A stretch of DNA of 64,000 bases from Drosophila persimilis (lineage: Eukaryota; Arthropoda; Insecta; Diptera; Drosophilidae), in NCBI RefSeq assembly GCF_003286085.1, contig NW_020825346.1, positions 1,434,501-1,498,500 on the forward strand, given 5' to 3'. Below, piece after piece: positions 33,841 to 46,659 of this stretch. Made by a program: the position numbers and the translations under genes. The notes below the pieces were generated by a model. The model searched no databases and was not told the origin of the DNA. It was given only the letters and a program-made list of their open reading frames with translations. Every line of letters starts with the position of its first letter. Positions within the stretch are counted from its first letter, which is position 1.

Positions 33841-34988
33841 TCTACGAGTAGTAGGACGATTTCTTCTGTACATTTATTAGTGCTGTCTCAGAATCTGGCA
33901 TCAGTTTGGGGGCTTGGGTATTGCATTTTGCTAACGATGCGCGCGTGTCAACAACATGTTGTTGTTGCTGTTGTTTGTGTTGCTGCAACAGTTGTTGGCA
34001 CAAATGTTGCTCCTGTTGCTGCTGCTGCTGCTGCTGCTGATGCTGTTGTCGTTTGTATCATTAGTCAAAAGAAACCAAGTCAGAGACTAGCAATCAGCAG
34101 CCCCGTATGTTGGCCAAATCAATTGCAAGTTGCAGTTGCAGTTGCAGGAGTAGCTGCCGCTGCCGCTGCCGCTGCTGCCACTGCTGCTGCCGCTGTTGAT
34201 TGTGTCAACGACAAGAGCAACACAGCAGCAACAATAGACTTAAGTCTAGGCATGATTCATGGACATGGCGATGCAGCTTTTTCCCATTTGTGCGAAGGAG
34301 GAGGGGGAGTAGCACTACACGAGTGCTGCATGAGAGAGGGTCCGCAAGCTGCAACACCCACACACAGCAAAGATGTGCAGCACAGGGGCAAAAAAAGGCA
34401 GCAACACACACGCTAATTGTGTGTGAAAGCAGAAACTCCTTGCAGCATTTGCCCATACGCCCACGTGTCCAAATCGAGGAGTCTTTTGAGAGGGAGCCCC
34501 CCACAATTTCCATTTGGCATTTCCCTGTGGCATTTCCCTAGCATATTTAGCATTCGCACACACAACGCAATCATAACCATAAAAAGTCTCTCATTTTCTT
34601 GGCATCACTTTTTGGGGGGCTCTGTTTTTTTTCGGGTTTTTTTTTTTTTTGGGGGCTATTTTGAATGCGAAAAGCGCCAACCGGCAACCCGCCAGCCGCT
34701 TTTGGTCAGAGCCTGGCCATAAAAGGAGCTTGTAAGTGCTACTGTTTTCCACCAACAGAGTGAAAACGGTAAAAATGCCGCATAATTTACGCAGGAAAAA
34801 CAGTCGCCACACCGCCGTGCCACCAATGCCACATGCGAGTAAGGAAAAAAATACTATAATGCTCCCAGAAAAAAAAAAAAAAAAATGCGAATGCGAATGC
34901 GAATGCGCTTTTCACTTTTTTCACAAATGGCCATGCAAATTACAAGACACATTAGCTCTCTTCTCTCTTGACCGTGTCTGTGCCTGTG

Positions 34989-35020
<32 letters not shown>

Positions 35021-35605
35021 AGTTTTTGTGGCAATCCTACGCCTAACCCCAAAAATGGGAGCAACAACAAAACGGAAATGCAACGTAGACAAACGACAAA
35101 AAATGTGTTTACAGCAGCTGCCACAAAAGCAGCAGCAGCAGCAGCAACAGAAGCACCAGCAGTACAAGCCACCGAAATGGTTTCTTTCCGACCAGAGTTG
35201 TCACCTGTTTGGCGTAGGGAAATGTCCCATAAGCGAAAGGCTACTGAAAGCACTTGCGGGAGGAGTTTTACTGAACGTTTGCAAGCAGAAAATCCGTTTG
35301 AACGTTGGATGGAGACAGCCCTAGCCCTTTCCAGCGAGACGTTGACAACCCTGGCTACTTATTAGCGAGGACTGCGAGGCAGCAGCCACAGAGTGGGGTG
35401 GCAGAGAGTCCAAGACTGCCACTGGGACTGGGACTCGGACTGGCACTCGGACTGGGACTTTGCGTTGCACGTTTCTTGTCGTTTTGGAGCGTTTGGAATG
35501 TTTAGTTAACCGTAAACAGAGTCGCAATGCGCCCGCGCCATTTTGGCATTGATTGCTGACCAGATGCAAACACACACACATATGTGTTGCACATTTGCTG
35601 CCACT

Positions 35606-35637
<32 letters not shown>

Positions 35638-37379
35638 GGAGACGACGTATCCTCTAGATGGGAGTTGGAGTAGAGAGTCAGTGGAGCGTGAATAACATTT
35701 GGTAATCATGGCACAAACACGAAAATGCATTAACCAAAATTGTGATCATAAATTTTCAATCGACACGCGGCGGGTGCTGTACCCGTACCCACTCCCCTGC
35801 TTCTGCCACCAGTCTCCGCCTGTACGAATGAGAGACTCTAGCGAGGGGGGGGGACTGGGAAACTGGACTACGGCAAGCAGAAGACGGAAGACTTTTTTTT
35901 GAGACTATCTAAGCCGAGTATTTCTCCTCTCTCTGGGCCTAAAGCATTTGCTGTTGCAGCTGCACACACATTCTTGGCCAGAGAAAGTTTTTGTTGCACA
36001 AGTGGCAGGCAGCAGGCAGCAGGCAGCGGCAGCAGCCTCCTCACATTCGCAGTTGCAGTTCCCTGTTGCTGTTGCATTTGCAGTTGCTGTTTGGGTCAGT
36101 TAAATGGCAAAGGCTGTGCCTTGCCTTCGCCTTCGCCGTCGCCTCAGCGGCCGAATGGGGCAGAAGTGGAGTGCCAGTGCGAGTGCGATGCGTGGGCGTT
36201 GCAACAACACTCTGCCGCCAGCGGCCAGAGACCGAGCCCAAGAAGATGATGAAGGCCTAAGAGGCGGCTAAGAGATCGAACCAAATAAACAAATGATGCG
36301 GTATTGGATGGGAACATTGAAAAGAGTTTTTGGCTTGGACGATGTGTCCTTTCGCTTAGAGGAACCTTTGTTTGCTAAAGATACAGTATCATTGTGTCAA
36401 GATACAGTCATTTAAGGAATTTTTCAACTGATGCGCTTTTTGGAACACTGGAATGGAGCAACAAAATGGAACAATGGCATGGATTATAATAATAATCATC
36501 ATCAGAATCGGAATGTTGCATACGCTTGTCATCGGCTGATGATCCTGCAACATCCTCTCTCTCTCCTGAAGCCTGCTGTGGGTGTGTGTTCACCTCTCTC
36601 CCTCTCCCTTCTGTCCACTCGTCCACTCATTCAGTTAAGCTCTGCCCTCAACGCCCTCACAGCTTAATCAAAGCAATTTGTTGCAAGAGTTTGGCTCTGG
36701 CCGAATCCTTGTTGCCACAAAAACAAAAAAACAGAAGAAGAGTCCAGGGCTTAGTGGCGTGGCATATGCCACATGTGGTTGCCATTGTTTCTCTCTGTCT
36801 CTCTTCCTGTTTTTTTGGGGGGACTCTTCGTTTCCATTTTGTTTTTTGGGTGTGTGATTTTTTTTTGGTGAGTTCTCCAAAAATTTCTAGTAAATGTTGC
36901 ACCTCCTGCTGCTGCTGCTGCTGGATGTTGCTGCTGTATGTTGTTGTTGTTGTTGTTGTTGTTATGTATGTGTTTGTACAACGCCTTGAATGCGGCTTCT
37001 GTTGTCGGTTGTCGTTAGCCTGTTGCCTGCCTCTTGTTGCTGTTGTTGCTCTTGTTTCAGCATTCCTCACTTGGCCCACACTCATGTGGAACAGCCGCAC
37101 ACAGATACACAGATACAGATACAGATGGAAGCGATAAAAATTTATTGAGCCGAGGCCTCTGGCCTGCTGCCACTGCCACTGCTGCTGCTGCTGGTGCTGC
37201 TGCTGTTGCGGGGTCTCAGCTTTCAGCTTCAATTTCTGTGTTCTCCTTATACCCTTTTGGCCAGCAAGGGTAGCCTCTACCACACCAGAGAAGAAGGAGT
37301 CTCGTGGCACAAAGCTCTCTGGGACTTGCCTCAAAGTGTATTAAAAGCTTCGGCCTTTTTCACTCTCACCCTCTCGCTG

Positions 37380-37410
<31 letters not shown>

Positions 37411-38000
37411 GTCTCGCATTTTTTTGGGATTGTTGCAGCCGTTGTTTATTTTTATTGTTGCCCCAAAGAGAGGTGTTGTTGCGGCTCCTCGTGCTGTGGC
37501 AAGTTGTTGCTGCTGTTGCCGCCGTTGCTGCTGCGTCTCAAAATCAATTGAGTTTAACTGCTTTTAATTTACTTGGAATTTGTGCGGCTTTAATGGATTT
37601 ATGTCGGCTTATATGTTGGCTCTCGGTGGCTGTTGCTGCTGTTGCAGGTTGCTGTATGTTGTGGCAACAGTTTCTGCTGCTGCTGTTGCCGTTGCTGTTG
37701 CTGCCGTTGCTGCTGTTCATCTTGCTGCTGCCACACACACCACAGTATTAAAATTTATCATGTGCTAAAAACTTATCAATTAAATATATGCATAACATTG
37801 TTCCAGCTTTATGGAGAGCTCTCTTGTTGCAGGTTGCTGCTGCTGCTGCTGCTGTTGCTGCTGTGTTGCCCGGCAGCAACATCAATCAAAATGCAACCGT
37901 GCAACGTGCAACTTGATGTCGCGCGCAGCAATTTAGACATGCCTTGCCATGTTATTAACTAATTACAGGCGACTAATCTAAAAGGCCGCCACAGAAAAAC
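33841..38000 (+). other. Intron DNA rich in CTG/GTTG repeats
   Basis: No gene seen. GTTGCTG and CTG arrays lie at 33960-34040, 34145-34200, 36905-36963, 37170-37210, 37620-37735 and 37830-37865. (CT)n is at about 34988-35020 and 37377-37401. CCCATAAGCGAAAGG-family words lie at 35226 (+) and 36348 (-). These arrays generate poly-Ala, -Leu, -Gln or -Cys frames and nothing else. Confidence 0.65.
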
Positions 38001-39477
38001 AGGTGCCCCATGCCCATGCATCATGCCACAACCCAGCAGCAGCGGCCGCTGCAGCAGCTGCCTAATGAAAAGTGACATCTTGGCCACGACCAGGCCTAAA
38101 CTGTCAACGTCTCTTGGCCCGAGCTTTTGTCTCCAGTGTCTCCTGTGTCGCCTCTCCTTTTTGCATAATCTGCCTCCTCCTGTGTGCCTCCTGCCCCTTG
38201 TGCATGTCTTGTCATTCGTCATTCTCCTGCTGGCGCTGGTGCTGGTGCTGGTGCTGGTGCTGCTGCTGCCACAGCTTTTGTGGCACGCTGCATGGATCTC
38301 GCTCAGGTGCATGGCCGCCAGCAGGCTACAGAAGATGTCGCCTCTCGGGCCTCGGCCCCGGCCCCGGCCCCGGCATCGGCATCGGTATCGGCCTCGGCCC
38401 ACCCGCTAGACGATGGGGGACACATGGAACACATGTTGCACTTGTCTCTCTATAGCTTGTGGCACGCACTTGTTGCACATCACTCGCTGCGTCTGTGTGT
38501 CTGTTGTTGCCTCTTGTTGCCGGAAGCGGATTCTGTGTTAATTACAAAAGAACTCCTCTCTCTCTCTCAATGATTATGTTGCTGTTGCTGCCTCATGTTG
38601 CTGCTGTTCCTGTTGCAACTTCTGTTGCGTTGACATGCGTTGCTAAACGTGCCGCCGCCGGACACCCCACTACACACACATTCAAATGAGGCAAGCAAGA
38701 GAGAGGCTGTAGAGGCGCACTGACTGGATTTCCTTTCTGGCTGACATTGCGGCTTGTGGCATGGCATGGCGAATGTGCCTGCAAGATTATGAAAATTAGA
38801 TATACAAATCAGCAAAAGGCGAACGGATGTGCCTCTGCCCGGCTGCCTGGCTGCCTGGCTGCCTGCCCCATCATGGGGCATCAACATTTTGATGCGTACA
38901 AGATCAAACAAGAAAGATGCAAACGATCAAGAGCGATGGCTCTGCCACTGCCCCGTCCAGAGCTGCAACGATTCAAGGATGCTCTACAAGATGCAAGATG
39001 TCAGATACAAGATACATCTGTGGCATGTATCTTAACAGCGGTTGCAATCACCAGCAAACATTGAAAATAACATTCAATTCTCAAGAACCGAAACCATATT
39101 CCAAAGGCTTCCAAAATGTTCCCCTAAGCGAAAGGATACATGCGTTCAAATTGACGCAAAGCTTTCCTTTTTGTTGTGGTACTTACTTCATGAGAGTATT
39201 ACAGGGGCGGGGGCGGGGGCAGGCAACATGCAACACAACATGTTGCTGCGGGTCAGGGTCGAGAGATGTTGCAACTACATTTTTTTTTGTTCTAGCCTAA
39301 GCCATTTCTGGGGTTTTTTTTCGCTGGGTTTCTCTTGTCTCTCCGATGCTGTTGCTGAATGTTACTTTCGACAGTCGCTGTGGCTGTGGCTGTGGCACGT
39401 TGCCTGTCGACTGCGTAAATTGCTTACCAATCAAATAGCACTCGAGAGACCTGGCCAGAGAGAGAGAGAGAGAGAGA

Positions 39478-39500
39478 GGGGTAGGGGTAGGGGCAGGGGG
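39478..39500 (+). other. G-quadruplex motif (plus strand)
   Basis: Four runs of 4-5 G with two-base loops (TA, TA, CA) directly following a (GA)n tract. Canonical quadruplex pattern on the sense strand. Confidence 0.8.
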
Positions 39501-41099
39501 AGAGACCTCTCGCGGAAATTGCTTGAAACGGAAATGTGCTCCTCCGCTGCTGCTCCTGCTCCACGTTTGCCAATTTCATGTCATTCGTTGACAACGCACA
39601 ACGGATATTGTTTAGTATTTTGCATAAAAGTTTATTTAAAAGTTGATTTTTTCGCTTTTTGTAGGTTAGAAGGAAGTTGTCGCTTGGCGGCCGACCCCCT
39701 ACCCCCCATCCCCTCTCCCGTTTTGGCCACATGTTGCGGCAGGTCTGTGTGCTTGGACCCCTCTGGGGGCATGGCTTAATTATAGTCTTTTGGCCTTGTG
39801 CATTTGCCAGGCGCCGCCACACACAGCAACAGCAACTTGCAACAACTGTGGCTTCGTCCGATTTTTCGGCCACGCCCACTCCACACACTATTTGCTTTTG
39901 GGGCCTGCGGTTGCACTTTGTATCTTTCCGTCTTTGTTTTTTTTTTCCTTTGTTTTTTTGGGCGGTTTCTTTTGGAATTCTTTGTTTCTGTTTCTGTGAC
40001 TTTGAAACACTGACTGCCCCTTGTGCCCCTTGTGCCCCTTGGTGACTGCTACTTTTTCGAGGGCGTGGCCCAAGGAACCCAAAGATGTGGCAGAAGAAGC
40101 GAGAAGGGAGAGAGTGCGAGTCTCACTGGAGCAAAAGGGAGGACCTATTTTACAGAAGGCACTACGACCTTTATGAACATTGATTTCAGCGCTAAATATC
40201 CTACGAAATACTTCCACTTTTTCAGTTCCGCAGATCTTGCTGTGTTCCTTGAAATATCCTTATTCTCCATCTCCTTCAGCTTTGGCTTCTTCTCCACTTA
40301 ACACTTAACCAAAAGAAGGCTGGTCTCCGCCAAGAGATCTGTGCGGAGAGATGGTCCAACTTTAATATGCACTTACCTGTCAGATCATTAAAGTAAAAAT
40401 TGATTTTCTAACTTGCAACGATTTTTGCATTAACAATTAGTCGTCGTCGTGGACCCAAAGGGGGAACGTTCTCCATGAGAGCGCCTCATCGTGTTATTAA
40501 TTAACAATGCCACACCAGGCAGGCGCATTTAAGACATTAATTGCCCGAACCGGTTCACTTTAACGTTCTTTGGAGCCAGTGCCCAGTCCCAGTGGCAGTG
40601 CCGGTGCCTGGGCCTGGGCCTGGGCTGGGGGGGGACGACGCCTCAATCAATCTAGCAAATTGTCGCCCAGTTCATTCTCAACCGCAGCCGCAGCCTCATT
40701 CTCAGTCTCAGTCTCAGTCTCATTCACATTCTGCGATCTTTGTCTCGGTAATATTGAACACCAATATGAATAGAGTGTTTCCTTCTGCCTTCTTTCTGAG
40801 AGATCTCGGGCCAAGATCTCTTGGGATCTTGAGGCTTATACTCTCTAATTATGACAACTACGCAGCTGTGCGTGCTCACGTGCTTTTCTAATTAGACAAC
40901 GACCACGACGGCGACTAGGACGGGCTCTGGCCCCTGGAGAAGGAAAGAGAGATTGACAATAAACGATAAAGCCGTCGCCATCATCTCGTCATCGTCATCG
41001 ACGGACGCAAATTGACAATCAGAGCATGAGGCTCTGCATTTGGGCTGCCAACTCGATTGAAACTCCAGACTAAAAGCACGAAATTTAATTGATTGTTCA

Positions 41100-41405
41100 T
41101 CGTTTTACCTATCGAAAGATGCTTCAATTGTTATCGAAATAAATCAAATAAAATCGATTTCTCAAAGTATAAAGTGGAATACATTTCTGCTATAGAATTT
41201 GTATTGTCGATATTGTCGATATATTGAAAATTATTCCATCTATCTAGAGTCATCGATTAGTTATCGTTGAAGCGATATCGAAACGACTAAGACATATTTT
41301 CATAACAAAATTAAGAAAATTCAAATTGTATCGATAAAATAATCGATTATTGTTATTAGACGGTTATTTATCGGCTTATGAATAAGATCGATAAATCGAT
41401 TACAC
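41100..41405. promoter_or_regulatory. ATCGAT island D
   Basis: Six ATCGAT words, plus several TCGATA and ATCGAA variants, in 300 bp, including a perfect DRE TATCGATA at 41329-41336. DREF or BEAF-32 binding is the natural hypothesis. Confidence 0.42.
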
Positions 41406-43149
41406 CTCATCAATCTTCTTGATTGTCTTTCTGTCAACTTTCTCCATTTTGATTCGAAAAGAAATCTACAAAATTTATCATTCGCTTGAGAGAAGGAGAA
41501 AAATCAAACGAGTTGGCAGCACCGTTTGCCATTTGCGGCACACCCACTGCTGCTGCTGCTCCGGCTGCCTGCCTGCCTGCCTGCTGCTGCTGCTGCGGCA
41601 GTTGCCACCCCACTGCCCCACCAACCCGGCACGCCCCCCCTCAAGCTGAGGCAGCATAGGCACACGCCCACTGCAAACGCTCGCTGAGCTTTAATGCGTT
41701 TTCATTTAACACAAGACTGAGACGGCCAAGACGGCGTTGGGGCCAGGCTTGTTAGGCCCCAGTCCCCACCCATAGGATGCTGTGTGTGTGCGTGAATGCC
41801 CCCCACCCCATGGCCGTGTGTGTGTCTGTGTGTGTGTGTGTGCGTGAACACCTCCCACTTGGAAATCTAATATAGAGCCTGGATACGAGTGCAGCCTGGC
41901 CTCGAAAGTAGCTCCTTGCCGGTGCCTTGGCTACCGATTCGAATACCCTAGCCATTGCGGGGCTACAAGCATTCCATGCTCGATCAGAAGGCAGGATGTC
42001 CGACTCTCGTTCTCTCGAATAAAATGCCATCTGACTCAATTCAAGTAGAATAATCACTCGAATCGAGTGACTAGTAGGTTTGGGTACCACAAATGATTAC
42101 AATTTAATTTCCAATCGATTAAATGCCATTCAGAAGGCTAAACGGTATAGCTATCCCTGGGATTTAACAGCATTATATATTCCAGGTGGCAACGCTGCAC
42201 AGTCTGGCATCCCCGTACCTCTAGAGTGTTGCCACAGCCAACAAAAAAGAGTATTCAAACTTCGTCGCATCTTTGCGTACATTTTTCTTGAATTTTTGTG
42301 TTTTATTAAATTTTTTTACACATTTTTTCGCTGGCTTTTTCGCTTCCGCATTCCTGAACCAATTATATAGAGTATATACATATGTATATCAATATTTTTC
42401 AGCTCGTTTCTGTACGAGATCCGCGCACATTAATAACGCATCCCACAACCCACCCTCTAATTGCATTTTTTGTACCCTGGCACGCTGGTCGTCTCTGGGT
42501 CTTTGCCTTTAATCGAATTTTCCGCGTTTCAGAACGATGAGCATTTTCGATTAGGCCTTAACTATTTCTCTCTCTCTGTCTCTCTCTCTTTTTTGGGGGC
42601 ACCCCGATAAGTGCAGCAGCAGCAGCAGCAGCAGCGCTTGCAGAGTTGCCTGCATCTTTAGAAAGTGCTTCCGCATTTGTGGTTCGCCTTCACACACTCC
42701 TGCCACAAAAAGTTATGTGCTTAGATTAGCGGGTGTGTGCTAATGTCTGGGTCTGGTCCTAGACCTACGTCCATGCCTCTGCGCCTCGCCTCCTGTTGCA
42801 TGGTGTTGTATGGGTCACTCTTTATCTATCTATCGAATGCGAATGCGAACGCCGACGACAACAACCACAGCCACAGCCACAGCCGCAATACAGCGACGTC
42901 GGCGACGGCGGCTTAATGAAACCCATAACTTTTGACTTTTCCAGAGCGAACGGAGCGAGACCAAAATACCAAGAGATGATGCCTTATTGGGGTCATGCGA
43001 AAGGTGCTGATTGCTAATCCTATCCCCCAACCAGAAAAAGTGACCGAAAGTCTGCTTGACTGTTTAAGGGAATACGAAACGGAAGAAGACACATTTTTGG
43101 GGGCTCAAGAAATATTTATAAGGGTAAATCTATCATTTTTCCCCTCTCC

Positions 43150-43630
43150 TCCCATTTAGATTGGGGAAACAACAAAAATCCGACAAAAATACCACTAAAA
43201 TACCAAAATATACCGACAAAGTGTTGTAAAATACCATAAAAGAGATTAAAATACCAAAACATTCAAGGGAGTGGTATCAAAATATCAAAATGGTGGTATT
43301 AAAATACCAAAAGTGCGGAATTCAAATACTAAGTGAATAGTATTACCAAAAAAATACCAACAGTGTGGTATTAAAATACTTAAAGTATGGTATAAAAGTA
43401 CACAACGATGATTTGCTGTTTTCCAACAGTTTTGTACTGAAATACCAACAGATTGGTACCAAAGAGTGTGGTATTTAAATACTAAAAGTATGGTATAAAA
43501 GTACACAACGATGATTTGCTGTTTTCCAACCGCTTTGTACTACTGAAATACCAACGGATTGGTACCAAAATATACCAACAGTGTGGTATTTAAATACCAC
43601 TTTACATTAAAACACCCAAAAATACCGAAA
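43150..43630 (+). repeat. AAAATACC(A) array with a 103-bp tandem duplication
   Basis: AATACC or AATACT words recur more than 25 times over about 450 bp with A on the plus strand. Within it, 43382-43484 and 43485-43598 are near-identical copies (shared ACACAACGATGATTTGCTG and TTGGTACCAAA), with a partial third at 43351-43381. It ends about 230 bp before ratchet site 3. Its reverse complement words form the island at 46670-46960. Confidence 0.85.
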
Positions 43631-43812
43631 AATATGAAATACGATCTAAATTAAATTCCCATAAATCTATAATTAAGATTCAATGAAATAGTTTTCAAAC
43701 GTTTTCCCTAAGAATAACCTCCCTCGGAGACCCACGAAACCTTTCCATGATTCCCCTATGTTTGAATGTCAATATTTGTATATACTAGTATGTAATATTT
43801 GATACACCCCCA

Positions 43813-43864
43813 ATTAATATTTGAATATTTTGCCTTCCTTTCTCTTTTTTCGTTGCAGGTGAGT
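43813..43864 (+). other. Recursive splice site 3 (ratchet point, zero-nucleotide exon)
   Basis: TTAAT (branch-like, 43814) is followed by TGCCTTCCTTTCTCTTTTTT, CGTTGCAG and GTGAGT: AG at 43857-43858, GT at 43859-43860. CGTTGCAG|GTGAGT is identical over these 14 bases to ratchet site 1 and shares TTGCAG|GTGAGTT with site 2. It lies 15.5 kb after site 2 and 17.7 kb before the BTB exon. Confidence 0.88.
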
Positions 43865-43939
43865 TTCGCTTTTTGTTTTTTTGTTCGGCGAGCGTCGACT
43901 TCAATTAGCAATTGAGATTATTTCGACTCAAAGAAGCAG
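43859..43939 (+). other. Possible RS-exon downstream of ratchet site 3
   Basis: A donor AAGCAG|GTAAAA at 43939|43940 would define an 81-nt exon beginning at the ratchet acceptor. The donor has the best exon-side match (CAG) of the three candidate RS-exons. Confidence 0.42.
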
Positions 43940-46650
43940 GTAAAAAAATGCCTTAAATAGCAAGTCTCCCGTTCCCCGAAACAGAAACAGTCTATACACA
44001 TCTACGGTTAGTGTGTGTGGATGCATGCCACATATAGATGCATATTCCGTTGGCTGATTTGGCTAAAGGCTGTCACATTTTCGTTCGGTGCGCCGCTGCC
44101 GCTGCCACTGCCGCTGCCACTGCCGCTGCAGTTAGGCTGCAAAGAGAAATGACCACAAAATGTGAACATAAATCAACACAATGGCCAAAATGCTGCTGCT
44201 CCAGCCGCCAAAAGGTGTGGAGACCCAAGCTGCAACGTGCAACAGCAGCAGAGGCAGAGGCAGCATATGAAAATGTAAATTTCACATGGGAAAAACAAGC
44301 CGCGGGGGATGACAATTTGCTGTTGTTGCCGCCGCTGCCGCCGCCGCCGTCGCCGCCGATGCTTGATGCTGATGCTGACTCAAAACAGTTGCAAAGTTGT
44401 TGCTGAATTAATAAACTTGCAACAGAGCTTCAGCTTGCCGCTTGCCGCTTGCAGCAGTGGCAGTGGAAACGGCGATGGCGGTGGCTTTTGTAAAAATGCC
44501 GCCAAATACCTATTTTGATGTTGTTGCCACTGCCGCTGTGGTTGTGCCTCAAAGCCAAACGATACGCATTGAAAATGAACGAAACAAAATTGAAATCTGA
44601 CACCAAAAGAATTGACAGAAAACACACACAAAACATACCCCCCCTACACAGCGAGAAATTTTACTATTAATTAAGGAACTTGCTTTCCAAAGAATGGAGA
44701 AACACAGGGAATAGTACTCGACGGCTTCCTCTTTTAGGGAGCTTCCGCTCGGTGATGCGAATGACGTGGATTCGTTAAACAAATTTAAGCTAAGCGAAAG
44801 GACAAGGGACACAAAATATGATGGAAAATCCGCAACGATATAGACAGAGGGGATTCGAGGTAATAGGGGGGTATATATGGAATAGTTGCAGTAAATAGTA
44901 ATATAACTAATAGCTGAATAGAGTAACGAGTAACGAGTAACGAGTAATGAGACCTTAGCAAAGTTTCTTTATAGCAGCAGTAGAGATGGTATCAAGGAGA
45001 TAGCTTTGTTATTTATTTGAGACCATGTGAAATATGACAACAGAATGCCATATATGTATAAGACACAAACCATATACAAGTGGATGGGAACATCACGATA
45101 CTAGATGCGATACCGAATATTGGAGATCTGTATTGGATCCTACAGATAATTATTATATAGTCTATGATAAAAGGAAGAAAGCGGTAAGCTAAAGCATCCG
45201 CACATAAAACAATTCTAAACTTTACCAAGAAAATACTAAAAATAATACCAAAATGCTCAAGATACCAAACAATTGGAACAAATTGCGTACCATTAGGGAA
45301 GTATTTGTTTGTATAGCACAAAGTCCGATTCAGCTACCGATACCGATTCAGATCACAATCCCAGAGATACGAATATGTGTGAAGTTTTGTCAAGTGCAGC
45401 CCACAGCCCACAGCCCACAGAACCAGAAGAAACTTCAGTTCACAGGCATCGCAGGCAGGCAGCAGTGGCTTTTTGTGTGACTTCCAGACTTGGTTTTTGA
45501 CCAACCAACAAAAATGCAAATTCAATGAATGCCCATTCACCCGCTCACCCGCTCACCCGAATCCTAACCCGAATCCGAATCCGAGTCCGAGACCGAGCGA
45601 TCCCCTGCGTGGCCTGCCGGCAAGTCCAACTCCCAAACGTGACTCAAATTGCTTTTAAATTGTTTTAGCCAGCAATAAACGAACGAATCCATGGAGGCAA
45701 CCGTCCAGCAATCCAGCAGCCAGCGAGAGTTTTAGCCTTTATTTTGTTGTTGTTTGTAAGCCCCGTATTCCTGCCCAGCAGCTGTTGGTCCAAATATTTG
45801 CCTTCCTTTTTTTTCCCGCCAGGCAATTGAAATGTCCCAGTGTCCATAGAAAATGTTTCGTTTTGGCCATGGCTATGGCTATGGCTCTGTGCCTGATCTT
45901 AATTTCCATTGAAGTGCCCACCCCCCTCCGCCCCCCCCAGCCAGACTTCGTTTTGGTATCCATATCCCCATATCGGGTGTGGAGAAAACAAAGCCAAAGC
46001 AAAAAAAAATATGAAAATCTGTTAATTGTACAAATATGTTCGGAGGTCTATTACAACGGCCATACAAAGATTTAAGATTTCCTTTATGTATACATATATT
46101 TCTCTGTGGGGTTTTTGTGCCGAATGCTTAATTGCCCTGCGGGGGTGGAGACTTTTGTGGCACGGCTCGGTGCGGTACAGCAATTGGAGGCACACGGAGC
46201 CTGCGTGAGTAATTTGTCTTTAGTTTCTTGCATTTCCGTTTTGGCTTTGGCTTTGGCTTTGGCTTCAGGTTCGTTTTTTGGAGATTATTGTGGATAGATT
46301 ATTCGCTTGTGGTTATTCGTCGTTATTATTATGTAAATTTGTGTAAATGCATCGCCAATTGCCGGCCGCTTATCGCCCCAAAAATGGTTAACAATGTCCC
46401 AAGATGTGAGGGGGAACGCCGAACGGCGAACGGCGAACGGCGGCATATCATTTGCAAATGCCATATTCATGGTACGCCGTACGGAATATCCCTGTTTAAT
46501 GAGCGTTTTCCCAGCATTTTAATTAGCTAATATCCTAATCCTGACCATGTATATCGTATCAGGTATCGAATATATATGGATATCGAATAAATAGGTTGGA
46601 TATGGCCTTAAAACATCCATTCAATTGTTTCCCATCTGAAAATCGTATTG
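43940..46650 (+). other. Intron DNA, step 3, left part
   Basis: No gene seen. It contains CCGCTGCCACTG repeats at 44093-44130, GCCGCCG repeats at 44328-44358, a CCCATAAGCGAAAGG relative at 44787, AT-rich DNA at 44870-45270, CTCACCCG repeats at 45539-45560 and TTTGGC repeats at 46240-46266. Confidence 0.65.
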
Positions 46651-46659
46651 TGATCAATA

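Larger units (their letters stand above)
38001..43149 (+). other. Intron DNA, step 2, right part
   Basis: No gene seen. It contains GGTGCTGGTGCT and CGGCCC repeats at 38235-38400, (GA)n at 39457-39478 running into a G-quadruplex motif at 39478-39500, T runs at 39282-39320, a G-rich GGGGCGGGGGC run at 39204-39220, CTGCCTG repeats at 41545-41600, (GT)n at 41816-41843 and (CAG)7 at 42613-42635. Confidence 0.65.

Noticed and set aside
39640-39675. TTTTTCGCTTTTTGTAG|GTTAGA as a ratchet point
   Set aside because: GTTAGA is not a usable fly donor.
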